From the NCBI GenBank assembly GCA_020466095.1, contig CM035809.1, forward strand, positions 18,950,430 through 19,014,429: DNA of 64,000 nucleotides, written 5' to 3'. Below the pieces are notes generated by a model. The model was not told the origin of the DNA. It ran no database searches and saw only the letters and a list, made by a program, of their open reading frames with translations. A program made the position numbers and the translations under genes. How positions within the stretch are numbered: position 1 is the stretch's first letter; each line of letters opens with the position of its first letter. The stretch is from Chlorops oryzae (taxonomy: Eukaryota; Arthropoda; Insecta; Diptera; Chloropidae). Below are positions 23,957-34,924 of the stretch, in pieces.

Positions 23957-24944
23957 TCACTTTGGGAGCAAACTACGAAGATATTCTTTTGATGCGTTAC
24001 CAAGCAGAGCGGATTTAGCTGGTCCATTGTTGAAATCCTCGATGGACATTTTTTCGAAGCTAATTTCTAGGAAGTTGGAGTAAACAGTATCAATAATCAG
24101 GTTATCTTCTTCTTCTATTTTTTCAGGAGCTTTTCCTTTGAAAACATATTTTAATAAATATGCCTCTGCGGTTTTAAAGCAAATCGTCGGATTCAAACAA
24201 TTACCCTTCGCAAATTCTAAAAAATTGAGGAAGAGGTTGAAATCGAAGCCCAAAACCGTTTCAACGTTCGATGTCAATTCACTTTCAACTGTTTTTCGCA
24301 ATCCTTCGTAATATTATCTTCTGTTTAGAAAAATAATAATTATAAGAGAAGCTCGCTATAAACGCATAGAAATGCAGTTTCTCTAATTTCATTTGCAAAA
24401 TACTTACGGAATTAAAAACGTTAAACAATCTTTGATCACAATTCGAGTCCCGCCAAGCCATTGCGGCGAATCTAACCCAATTTCCGATGGGATCTCTTCT
24501 TTGGAGTTCATTTATTATTGCCCCCATCAATATTTCGGATTTATACTGTTTGGAGCTTTCATATAAATCCAGCAAATCACCGAAACTCCAAACAAGAAAG
24601 CGTTTGGTGTGCGCAAAGGAGAGCAAACCTCCAAAATTCTTATCGGATATTGGAATCGATTTGAAGTTTTTAGCTCGATTTTTTTCATCTGTTAATATAT
24701 CTTTAAGTACCGGTGAAATGTCGCACAGCATCCACTTGAAGCTGTGAAGTTCTCTCTTTGATCCCTCATTCTGATTTGGATCATTGATAACAAAGCTACA
24801 GTCGGCTTTGTGCAAGTTTTTTAGCAAGTAATGGTCCAGCTCAATTTGGCTTGAAAAAATAATTATTTAAACGTTTCCTAAATGATTTTCTTTTTATACT
24901 TACTCATATTCTTTCCCAATTTTTAGTTGGCTTCTCAGGTTCAT
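23957..24944 (-). CDS. BTB-domain protein, possibly frame-disrupted
   Basis: BTB domains mediate dimerisation and often recruit Cullin-3. Exon 1 is 24944-24904 (MNLRSQLKIGKEYD), joined in phase to exon 2, 24849-24408, which encodes a BTB-like fold: KADCSFVIND, then LHSFKWMLCDISPVLKDIL, then a C-terminal helical region ending WRDSNCDQRLFNVFNS. A third segment, 24301-23957, continues with VESELTSNVETVLGFDF and ends YLRSLLPK. The predicted intron (donor gtaagt at 24407, acceptor cag near 24332) leads into a frame that stops after 11 codons; the long downstream ORF is offset by one base. Either one extra base is present near 24300 or an unrecognised splice is used. The exact subfamily is unknown; the BTB call itself is good. 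Confidence 0.65.
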
Positions 24945-25245
24945 TGGCAGCAGACATTTTTAATATATTTATAAAAAAAGTTTTTGTGAAATATGAACAA
25001 GATTTTCGAATTAAAAAATCCCAAAACAAAATAATCTCAGGCAATAATGCTCCCAGCGCGATCTGCAAACTCAAACTGAATGATCCGTTTAATTGGAATA
25101 GGAATTATGCGCGAATTCCGGGGAATAACTGTTTTCTATTTTTTACAGCGCTTCGTTCTTCAAACGAACTCCTCACTACAGTAAACACTCGAATTAGTGC
25201 AACAATTCAAAAAAAAAAAATAAATGGGTGAGTGCGACGGTGTTC

Positions 25246-25353
25246 TAAGGGCCTGTGTGCAATAGTCCGAAAGTCGTGCGTGCTCAGTCTCGCTCTCTAT
25301 CTCTCTCTCTCACGCACGTACGCATTACTCTCGGACTATTGAACCCAGGGCCT
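25246..25353. mobile_element. Short hairpin MITE
   Basis: Arms AGGGCCTG(T)GTGCAATAGTCCGA and TCGGACTATTGAACCCAGGGCCT pair imperfectly over about 26 bp; the loop contains a CT-rich run. It lies in the BTB-PAXBP1 intergenic region and carries no ORF. Confidence 0.6.
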
Positions 25354-25935
25354 GACCCGAAGTTAATTCATTAAAATGACCACATGGATCTCTATAAAAC
25401 TCGTTCGGCTATAGAAAATTCATATATAGACTCATCTACGAAACCCCACACATTTATTTTTTGCTCCCATTATAATTCGTTTTTGATTCGCCACGTTCTT
25501 AAATTTAAATTTTTTTAATCTAAATAAAACATCAAAATATTACTTTATTGTCGAGCTCAGTTGTTGCATTCTCATCTGTTCCATATTTGAGTTTCCACTG
25601 TTTTCGAAGGGTAATTGTTTTTCCAACGAAATTCGCAACAAAAACACAGAAAAAAACGAATTGGCGGCAGTTAAGCCCAGTGCGCACGGAGGATTTTACA
25701 TTCGTCATGCTTGAGGCCTTTACACTTATCAATTGTTGACCGTCAATTCTCATTGAAGGATGTACACTTGTCTAACAAATTACCCACGCAAAAATGGAAA
25801 TTTGCCGTACATAGTCAATGTTTTTAACACGTACATTTTTGGGCGGCATTTACCGTGGCAAAAATTTTACAAGCTACCCCTCACGTCTTGCGTCTCTTGT
25901 GCGAAACTTGGGCAATTGCTAAGTGTATATTCAGC

Positions 25936-26098
25936 CATTGTGCCCTTTTACATTAGGGCAACTATTGCCGGAAATTTTTTGGTTTATGGGCGAAACGAAG
26001 CGCGGAGGGTTAGTTTCTCCACATCCCCGCGCTTCATCTCGCCGCTAAACCAAAAACTTGCCGGCAATAGTTGCCCTAATGTAAAAGGGCACATTGTG
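25936..26098. mobile_element. Foldback element (CCCTTTTACATTAGGGC arms)
   Basis: Inverted arms of about 65 bp (CCCTTTTACATTAGGGCAAC / GTTGCCCTAATGTAAAAGGG) around a GC-rich centre with CGCGG. The 7-mer CATTGTG is on both sides. A single arm with the same sequence is at 38925-38990. Outside it, direct copies of a TCAATT(G/A)TTG(A/G)CCGTCAA segment (about 25725 and 26113) show nesting inside an older repeat. Confidence 0.7.
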
Positions 26099-26814
26099 GC
26101 CTTTTACATTAGTCAATTATTGGCCGTCAACTCTCATTTTCAGTACAAAACGATAACAGATCGTTGTGGAAAAGTTGGGCGATTTCAGGTTGCACGTACT
26201 CGCTCAATTCGTTTTTGCTCTCTTTCGTTTATCGAACTTATCGATGACTGGCAGCAAATTTCTCACATATATTTTATTCGTTTTTGTTGTTCGTGGAGAC
26301 AGCATCGCATGCTATTATGCTATTATGATTGCATGAGAAAGAAAGAGAAGGAAACATTTAACAAACATTTCACCGTCTTTTTTCTTCGCTCGTCTTCTAC
26401 TTAGGGGCAATTTTACGACATTAAATGACCAACAATTTGGTACTATTATGATCAACAAAAATCGGTTCAATAGGAAAACAATCTCGGAAAATTTTCGACA
26501 TCCCTTTTCTCTCAACTAAATGTTTTTTGACGAAAATTCATTTAAATTTTGAAGTCAACATCTTTTTGATTCAAACGCAAATATTGTCAATTGTCACTTC
26601 ATTATTATGGCTAGAACGCCACTTTTAAAATTTTATGGCAATTAACTGAATGCCAACAAAATGTGGTACTTTTTTGAATAACCTGAAAAATCGCGTTTAG
26701 ATTAGGAAAAAATCTCTCGGACATACTGAAATCCTCTTTTCTCTCCGTAGACTAAAACTGATTTTCCTTTATGACGTCGCCTAGTCGAAAAACCACAGTC
26801 GAAAACAGGTCCAA

Positions 26815-27418
26815 ATGCCTCGACAGGCTAATAATTATTGCTAGCAATCTGTCAACTTGAGCAATTTTGCAATAGACCTGCTCATTTTGAAAAAGATGGC
26901 AAGTTATAGGTTTTCATGCAATGAATTGTTTGCAATTCTATGTTCAAAGTGTGTATATCTAAGATTTTAGTGCGTCGCCGATTTATAAGATAATAAATCT
27001 TGAATATCCACAATTGAATGTCTTTTGGCTATAAATATTCCTAACATAAAATTGTACTTTGAATGAATTAGTAACAATAATAATGCGATGGCTTCAAATG
27101 ACGAAGGAAAATTTTAAAAAGGACTACGTTGAATAAATACAAAAAATAAAATTAAAATTTTGCGAACTGCCTATATCGCAGAGAAGAAAAAATAAGAGAG
27201 TAAATTTAACTTCTAATTGTCACACTCTATCTTGTGGGAATAAAGTTTTGTTTCAAGGCATCGAAAAAGAGTTGGCGTGCGCAGCGTAGTAGCCTGTTCG
27301 ACGTCATTTTGAATATGAAGATGGCATAACATAAAAATCCCACCCTGGCAATATTGCCTCTACCTGGCAAAGCAATTTGACATATTTGCTAGCAATAATT
27401 ATTGCCCGTCGAGACGCA
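26815..27418. mobile_element. ~600-bp element with AATAATTATTGCTAGCAA arms
   Basis: The left end (GCCTCGACAGGCTAATAATT...GCTAGCAA) is matched in reverse by the right end (TTGCTAGCAATAATTATTGC...GTCGAGACGC). The arms agree over about 30 bp. The interior contains no recognisable transposase. Confidence 0.6.
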
Positions 27419-27601
27419 GCGTTAAGTAGTGTGTCGCTATTCGGTACTATATGGCACACTACTCAGTAACGAATACACACTGCTTGTTACAGCTCTAATC
27501 GATATGTCAAATTGACAATCGTAAGCGAATTAGCACAGACTCTTTTAAAGAAAATTAAATTCTCTTGAAAAGTGAAAATAATACCAAAAAAAAAACAAGA
27601 A

Positions 27602-30600
27602 ATGTCGCTTTTCCGCAAGCCCAAGAAGATTCAGCGTCGCGTTTTCACTACTGGCGAAGAGGAGGAAGAAGAAAACGAGGCCGACGGAACACAGTAAGCT
27701 TTTACGAAAATTGCAAGAAAAGACAAAACTTGCTTATAATCTCAATGTTTCAGGAGTTCCATGGATAACGACGCCAATTGTGATTCAACAATACCAGACC
27801 AAAAGAAATCAACTAAAAAGGACAAAAAGGAAGCGAAAAAAGCAACGGCCGGCAAAGATGACAGTAGCAGTATAAAAACCAAGTCGCTTTTAAGTTTCGC
27901 CGACGATGGTAATTAAAAAATTGAAACGATTTTGTTTTTTATACATTATTAAATATGTGAATCTGTTTTCTAGAGGACGAAGGCGAAGTTTTCCAGGTGC
28001 GCAAGTCGTCACATAGCAAAAAGGTTATGCGTATGTTGGACAAAGAGCGAAGGAAGAAGAAGCGCGAAGATCGTGAAGGTTCAAGGGAAAGTGACCGGAA
28101 ATGGCAGGAAAATGGACGGAATGGCAACAGTAGTAGTTATTCAAAAAGTACAGGTGCTAGTTCGTCGATTAGTAGAAATGACAGTGTTAAATCATCGAAA
28201 TCGTCGTCCAAATCGTCTTCAAATGCTTATGAGCAACAATGTAAAAGTAAAAAATCTGATAAAATCCAAACTGAAATACGCACAGACGACTTTGTGGTAA
28301 GGTTATTATTATCAATTTTCTTAAAAACCTATAAAAGTAATTTCACTGAAATTGAATCGAATTATATTTAGCTTTTCAAATGCAAAAGCCTTGACTTTTG
28401 TTCTATTAAAACGAAAAGCTGGGGATTAGTTCGTAATATTTCGTGAAAAGAATGTTTCTTTTTGGCAAATATTACGTTCTGATTCTTTGACGATTAGAAT
28501 GTTTAAAGCTTTTAATTTTTTATTTTTTATTTATTGGCGTTACATTTTTATTCAATTTATATCATTCATATCATTTGGTCACACTGAAACCTGGCTTTTG
28601 TCCATTGCAAATAGTTATGAGTAAATACAGTTTAATTACTTCCTAGAAGATAATATCTAAATGTAAATTAAAATAAGTACATAAAATAGTATCATTCCTT
28701 TTTAATATAAGCGCCTTAGTCAGGGACATGATATATATTTATATATATAGGGCCTAGTTTCCTGTACATTCGTGCCAGAATTTCGGACCTTAGTGGTCTA
28801 AGAATTCAGTCTTAGATAAAAATTACACAAGTTTTATTTAATATGAAATCAGAGAACTCTAATGGGATTGAAAGAACTGGGAATATCTTCCTCTAACAAC
28901 GATAGATCATTTATCATGTTAAAGTGTAAATTATGAAATTGCAGTTATTTGGTTGCTATTAGTTGGTTTTAAAATTTAAAAATTATTACTCCGAATTCCC
29001 CGTTTAACTCTCATTTTATTCTTTTACTTTCCATGAATAATAACAATTACCCGTATTGAAATTAATTCGATAAAATCAATTTGTTCACAGCTTGTCGTTA
29101 AAAAATCCCAGCCGGATATTGTGTTAAATGGACGAGCTGCACTCTGTGCTGGACGTGATGACTTATCCGATGAGGAAGACGATCAGCCCGATAAAAAAAC
29201 ATCAGCACATCGATTTTCAAAGCCCGAACGCCTTAAAGAAATGCTACAAAGTGGTTCCATACCGGATGCTGCAATGATACATGCAGCCAGAAAAAGACGT
29301 CAAAAGGCAAGGGAGCAGGGTAAGCTCTTATCTTCTTCCAAACAAGAAAGAACTTTTCTAATTAAACTTACAATTTAGGTGACTTCATACCGATTGAGGA
29401 ACCGAAAGAAATCGTCAAAAAAGGTAGTCGTTTAGCGCGTGAAGATGTTGAAGGTGATAACTCCGACGATGAGGAACGTGTTGATATGAATGCAATAACT
29501 GGCATCAAGGAACGTGAAGAGCGACGTGAACAATTTTATTCAGTCGAGAATGATTGTATGTACATTAAAATAAGAAAAAAAAAAAGGATTTACAAAGGAT
29601 CTTGTACTATTGCAACAATAGTTGAAATTTTCACTCAAACATTTTTATAATACTTGCTCTCAAAATTAATTTATTTAGACTCCGAAGAAGACTCTGATCG
29701 TGAAATGAACGAATGGGAAAATCAACAAATACGTAAGGGTGTAACTGGAGCTCAATTGGTTCATGCACAGCAAGAATCCGTACTTTCGCGTTTCATGATC
29801 AAATCAGTTCCTTCGAATGCTCTAGAATATTCAGAAGCACCGCATTCAACAGCAACCTTATTGGAACAAGCCTACGCTCGAAGTTCCTTAGAGAAACCGA
29901 AGCAAGTGCTAGCCGCAACGAAAGTTAAAAAGGACAAAAATAAAGTGGCATCCCTTCGAACGCCACAGGAAATACGCGATGCTATTGAGTTGAGGTATGC
30001 TAAGGTGTCATATAATTCTATTTATTTATATATACTGCAATCTTGCTAATATGATATGATATATAATATGCATTGAATGATGCAGCATTCGATTGAGAGT
30101 AATATAAATTTAGAAATAATATTAATTCTCCTTAGTTTCAAGAGAGATTGCATGATTTCGATAAATGGGAAATTTTGAATTGTGCGATTTAGTAGCGTTT
30201 AGGGTGCCGAATACGAGGTGTTGAAAACATCGTAGCTTAATGTACTATAGCAAGAAGTTAAACTGCGAATGAAACGAAGATGTTTTGATCTCTTTAACAT
30301 GCCTCATAAACACTGCCATCGATTTTAGGTAACAAAAAATCGATTTTCGATAGTCGCAATTTCATTGCATATCTAACGTGTCAAAAGAAAATAAAACTAT
30401 AAAAATGAAAAATGTTGCAAACAAAAGCAAAACTCTAAAATATCCTTACAAACTAGAAAAAAGTTCTACTGACGAATTTGTTTTTACACACGGAAAAATT
30501 CGAAAAATTAATGTCTATTCAATATAGCGTACAAGGCATAGATCTTGTATTGTTATTGACGTCTCATAATGATTTAGAGTATACGATGCTTAACGATAGT

Positions 30601-33218
30601 TATATACAAAACCATAATATAATTAAAGGTTATGGCCATGTGCATCAAGCAAATCGATTTCAAAACCGTGTAAAAATTATGATCCTCCTAAATTCTTTCC
30701 GATATAGTTTTTCTGGGTTTTCCACTTCCAACTCTACATCGAGACGTTTATTTGTCGTTCTATTGATCGACAAGAAACTATATTCAAAATATCTCTTAAT
30801 ATTTAAGAAATACCACAAATTCCCTACATTTTGCCGAATTTAAAATTCTGTCCCTCTTTCCCTTCAAGTGATTTTCCTACAAATGGCAACACTGCTTGCA
30901 ATTGTAAATAAACAAACAGCTGTGAAACTTAAACACCTCGCATACGTGGAACCGCTCGAAGTGTTTAGCTAAACATCTCAGAGTTAAACACCATATAGAA
31001 ACGCGCTATTAGTTTCAAGAGAGATTGAATGATTTTCGAGAAATGGGAAATTTTGAATTGTGCCGATTTAGTAGCAAGGGTGCGATACATCTTTTGAGAA
31101 ACATTAGCTTAATGTACTATAGCTAACGAACTAATGAACTAATGAATGAAATCAAAGAATGTTTTGAAGATTTTCCAATGGCTCTACAACTATCACATTC
31201 TCTTTCAGGCTAACAAAGTTAAAAGAGCTCAATAGCTCGCATTTGGTTGAAATCGAACGATGTAGAAGTGAATTGAAATTACTTAAAGTGGAGGAGATGG
31301 ACTGCAAACAAAAAGCACCAACAGCTGCTGCAAAATATCGCTTTTATCAAGAGATAAAGTGCTACGTGACCGATTTGGTTGACTGTTTAAACGAGAAGGT
31401 AAATGCTCAAAAATTAAGTTTTCTATTCAAAACGTACAAATATTAGATTTTTTTTATTTTTATTTTAGACCGCTCTCATAAATGATTTAGAGAAACGTGC
31501 TTTACAATTATATAGCAAGCACCATAATTTCCTAATTGAAAGGCGACGGCAAGATGTGCGCGATCAAGCCAAGGAAATGGCAGAAGCTACAAGTACGTTC
31601 TTAATGTGCATTTTAGAATAAATTCTTTTATTTGCAAATAATTTCCCATTTAGAACCAACATCTTCTTCAAGCGCACGTCGCGGTCCTGAACATGAGGAA
31701 CTAGTACGTCGAACCGCAGAACGTGAAGGACGACGCACACGACGACGTTGTGAACGTGAAAAGAGCGAACTAACAGCATCCCATTTAGATGGCATGTCAA
31801 GTGATGATGAAATGTCTGATCGATATACGGAACAGTATCAACATAATTTGGGTATAAATTATAATTTATACATCGAAAATGGAATTTATATATATATGTT
31901 ATTTTATTATTTTAGAACAACTCATGAAAGAGGCAGACTCTATTTTCGAAGATGTCAACGATGAATTTTGTAATATTGAAATGATATTAATGAAATTCTA
32001 CGCATGGAGGAAAACGGATATGGAATCATATAAAGATGCTTTTGTCAGTTTATGCTTGCCAAAGGTTTGTTTTCTTTCGGCTTTGGCCTATAGTACGGAT
32101 TAACATTTACTGAAATATTTTTGAATATAGACTCTGGGCCCAATTATACGTTTAGAAATGCTTAGCTGGTCGCCGATACTCGAAGACAATAAGGATCTGG
32201 AGAAAATGCAATGGTATACAGCGAGTATGGTTTATGCATTTGATGAACTGGAGTCATTGGATTTATTAAAAGTTGATCCAGATGTAAGTCTAGTGCCGAC
32301 GATCGTTGAAAAAATAATACTACCCAAAGTAACTGGTATGTCCTCGAAAGACCATTCCATAAGTCGTTTCATTCAAATAAAATTTGTTGTTTTTTATTTT
32401 TGATTTTTCATCTACGGAATAGAAATTGTGCAAAACTGCTGGGACCCGCTATCGACAACGCAAAGTTTAAGGTTAATCGGTTTCATTAATCGTTTGGGAC
32501 GAGATTTTCCACTTAAAGAAACATCGAAAATGTTAGAACAATTATTCAATGCCATTTTAGAGAAAATGAAAATCAGTCTCGAGAACGACGTCTTCATACC
32601 AATTTTTCCGAAGCAGTAAGTTTTTTTTTTTTTGTTAAATAAAAATAATAATTGTAAGTTGCTTAGCTCTAGCTATACTTTTTCTCAACAGGATTCAGGA
32701 GGCAAAGACATCATTCTTTCAGCGACAGTTTTGTAGTGCTTTAAAATTATTCCGAAACTTTCTCAGCTGGCAGGGTATTATATCTGATAATGCTTTGCGT
32801 GAGTTTGCGATTAGTTTTCTGCTCAATCGATATCTGCTTCTAGCCATGAGAGTATGTATTGAGAAAAAAAATTGCATATTTTCTCTTGCTAATAATTTTC
32901 GAATTTTTTTTTTTTTTTTTCTGCAGGTCTGCACAGCAAACGATGCAATTAGTAAAGCCTACATTATCGTTAACACTTTGCCTACAGTTTGGTTGCAACC
33001 CGATTCGGAAACTTTAAAGACCTTGCAACCGTTTATAGCGTACATTAAACAAACTCTTGAAAATTGTGATGCAACGAATCCAATGTTTATGTAAGTATTT
33101 CTTATAAGATCCATATGAATTGTGAATAAAAATAAGTTTGTTTTTTTTTTTTTTCTTTCCTCTCAGGCAAACGTGTGAAAAGGCGAAACAAATACTTCAA
33201 AGACTTCATAGCTATTAG
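27602..33218 (+). CDS. PAXBP1: PAX3/PAX7-binding protein 1 homologue (GCFC family)
   Basis: Nuclear protein that in vertebrates bridges PAX transcription factors to chromatin modifiers and belongs to the GCF-like family. Fifteen exons: 27602-27693, 27754-27908, 27974-28296, 29091-29319, 29379-29555, 29679-29994, 31209-31398, 31469-31592, 31654-31851, 31916-32064, 32131-32335, 32423-32615, 32692-32851, 32927-33090 and 33167-33218. The sum is 2727 nt, 908 aa (human about 917). Starts MSLFRKPKKIQRRV. The N-terminal third is disordered and Lys/Ser/Asp-Glu-rich, with the conserved KPERLKEMLQSGSIPDAAMI nearby. A coiled coil follows (LTKLKELNSSHLVEIERCRS), then the GCFC domain from about residue 600 (FEDVNDEFCNIEMILMKFYAW, QNCWDPLSTTQS). 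All splice phases agree. Intron 6 holds an internal duplication. Confidence 0.93.
30133..31175. repeat. Direct duplication within PAXBP1 intron 6
   Basis: Two diverged copies of a ~150-bp sequence lie at about 30133-30300 and 31010-31170. Both contain AGTTTCAAGAGAGATTG and GGGAAATTTTGAATTGTG, then TTTAGTAGC and TAGCTTAATGTACTATAGC. The roughly 700 bp between them is unrelated and has no supported ORF. Confidence 0.75.
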
Positions 33219-33335
33219 ATATGTTTTGAAGCATTCTATAACGGACTCTTTTTTGTACATTTCATTGCTCATATCGTTTAAAATTAGCTTTATAATATTT
33301 TAAGCTCTAAAAGTTAAGTAAAAATTTTTAATTGT

Positions 33336-33341
33336 AATAAA
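33336..33341 (+). terminator. Likely PAXBP1 polyadenylation signal
   Basis: AATAAA lies about 120 bp past the PAXBP1 stop codon, in an AT-rich 3' UTR. It is the first canonical hexamer after the stop that I found. Cleavage position is not determinable. Confidence 0.4.
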
Positions 33342-33496
33342 AAGAGGCACAAATTGTGAGCAAGGGATTTTTATCTCTAATCTAATTTAACATCTAATCC
33401 AGAGGTTCTTAACTTCAATATTTGATATTGGTGCATTTGGATTTATCATTCCTCAACCCGGAATCATTCGAGAGTGATCAGCCAGAATAGAAAATG

Positions 33497-33722
33497 TCCC
33501 CTTATTACGAAAGTCGAAGTCGACGACGACTCTATTCTTAAAGTCGTCATTATTGATCCCGCGTAAATAAAATAAGTATATTTTTATTAAAAGCTTGATT
33601 GTCATAGGAAGATCTTTAACTTAAGTTACTTGAAGGAAAGATTTTTCTCCCGAAGCGTACAATAACGACGGTTAAAAAATATAGTCGACGACGACTTCAA
33701 CTTTCGTAATAAAAGGGATTAT
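33497..33722. mobile_element. ~225-bp MITE with GTCGACGACGACT arms
   Basis: The left arm CCTTATTACGAAAGTCGAAG then GTCGACGACGACT is matched in reverse by the right arm AGTCGACGACGACTTCAACT then TTTCGTAATAAAAGGGAT. The arms agree over about 35 bp. It lies between the convergent PAXBP1 and UFL1 genes. Confidence 0.7.
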
Positions 33723-33983
33723 GTCTCGATTATCATAGTGCCTACTAAAAGAAATTTGGCAACAGATATACCGCAGGACTTACGTCCGAAAGCTGCTTTG
33801 TGTGTGATTTTACCCCAAAATTTTAAACATGAATGTCTGGTCCTTCTATTTACGATATTTAATTCAAGAAGTGAAGCCCAATCGAGAGACGACGAAATGT
33901 TAAAAGATTGTAAAATAGCGCATGTACGCAGCTAAGACTCCTTCCAACAGTTTAAGTGTCATTGGATATGATACAGTAAAATG

Positions 33984-34733
33984 TTAAGGGGGTCTTCTCA
34001 TTGAAAACCCGTTTTTTGGACCCTTTTTAAAAAAATTCTTATTTGAAAACGCAAAGAATAATTGAAAACTTTTTTTATTTATTGTATTACAAAAGGTTCA
34101 AAGTAAATAAAAAAAATTTTTTTTGCCTCGATACGTGGGCTGTTCAAAAAGTAATGAGACTTCAAAGTTGGTGGTGAAAAAAAAAGGTGCCGTCACGGCG
34201 GCCACGATTCCGGGTCTCCGGAGCGTCCGAAATGGAAAAAAAAAACGGGGTTATAATCAGTATAGATGTAATTCTCGGGTGAACCTCAAGCTTAATTTTG
34301 TGATTTTTTTTGACAAAATGGCGGCCATTCAAAAAAAAATTTCAATTTCGGGCTTTTTTTTTTGTAGTTTAGTGTAAAAAAAAAAATAGTAAACAATTTT
34401 TTAAAATTATGTTCGAGATTCACCCGAGAATGGTGACAATTCTGCGTCGATTCCACTTTGTTTCATGAAAATCGGTTCAGTTGAACTGGAGATATCATGG
34501 CCGCCAGTTCGAAAAACGTGGTTTCGAGATAAACGCGTTTAAAGTTTGAAGCAACGCAAAAATTACTCGTTTTAGCGCAGATCTTGCTCGACAAAGAAGG
34601 CTATATCCTCTAAACTATTTCGAATTTCAAAAAATCCTTTTAGGGGCATATTCACAACTACCCAAGCTGTAAATAAATGCAAAAAAAAAAAAAAGTCGAA
34701 AAAAAAAGTTGCTCAATGAGAAGACCCCCTTAA
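33984..34733. mobile_element. TTAA-flanked ~750-bp element (piggyBac-like MITE), copy 1
   Basis: Left end TTAAGGGGGTCTTCTCATTG; the right end CAATGAGAAGACCCCCTTAA is its exact reverse complement over 20 bp. TTAA at both tips is the target preference of piggyBac-type transposons. The interior contains CAAAATGGCGGCCAT and many A/T runs, and only accidental ORFs. A second copy begins at 63477. Confidence 0.8.
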
Positions 34734-34924
34734 ATTATTTGAATAACATTTTTAAGTCAAATTTTGTTTTTATTTCGAAAATCGCCTGTTTTATTTCGAT
34801 TGTAAAGTGATTGAATCAGCAGTGATTATTGCATTTTCTCTGAGAGCATTCCATGAATAGTATTTATAAATTTTTAGGAATTAAATTTTTGTCAATTGGA
34901 ATAACTTAATAAACCAAAGAAGAC

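Noticed and set aside
25760..26404. 214-codon plus-strand ORF
   Set aside because: It runs straight through a foldback element and its flanking older repeats; composition looks random and no domain is visible.
34123..34377. 84-codon ORF resembling one at 63638
   Set aside because: Both lie at the same place in the TTAA element copies and contain lysine and phenylalanine runs from poly-A/T; similarity reflects the repeat, not a protein.
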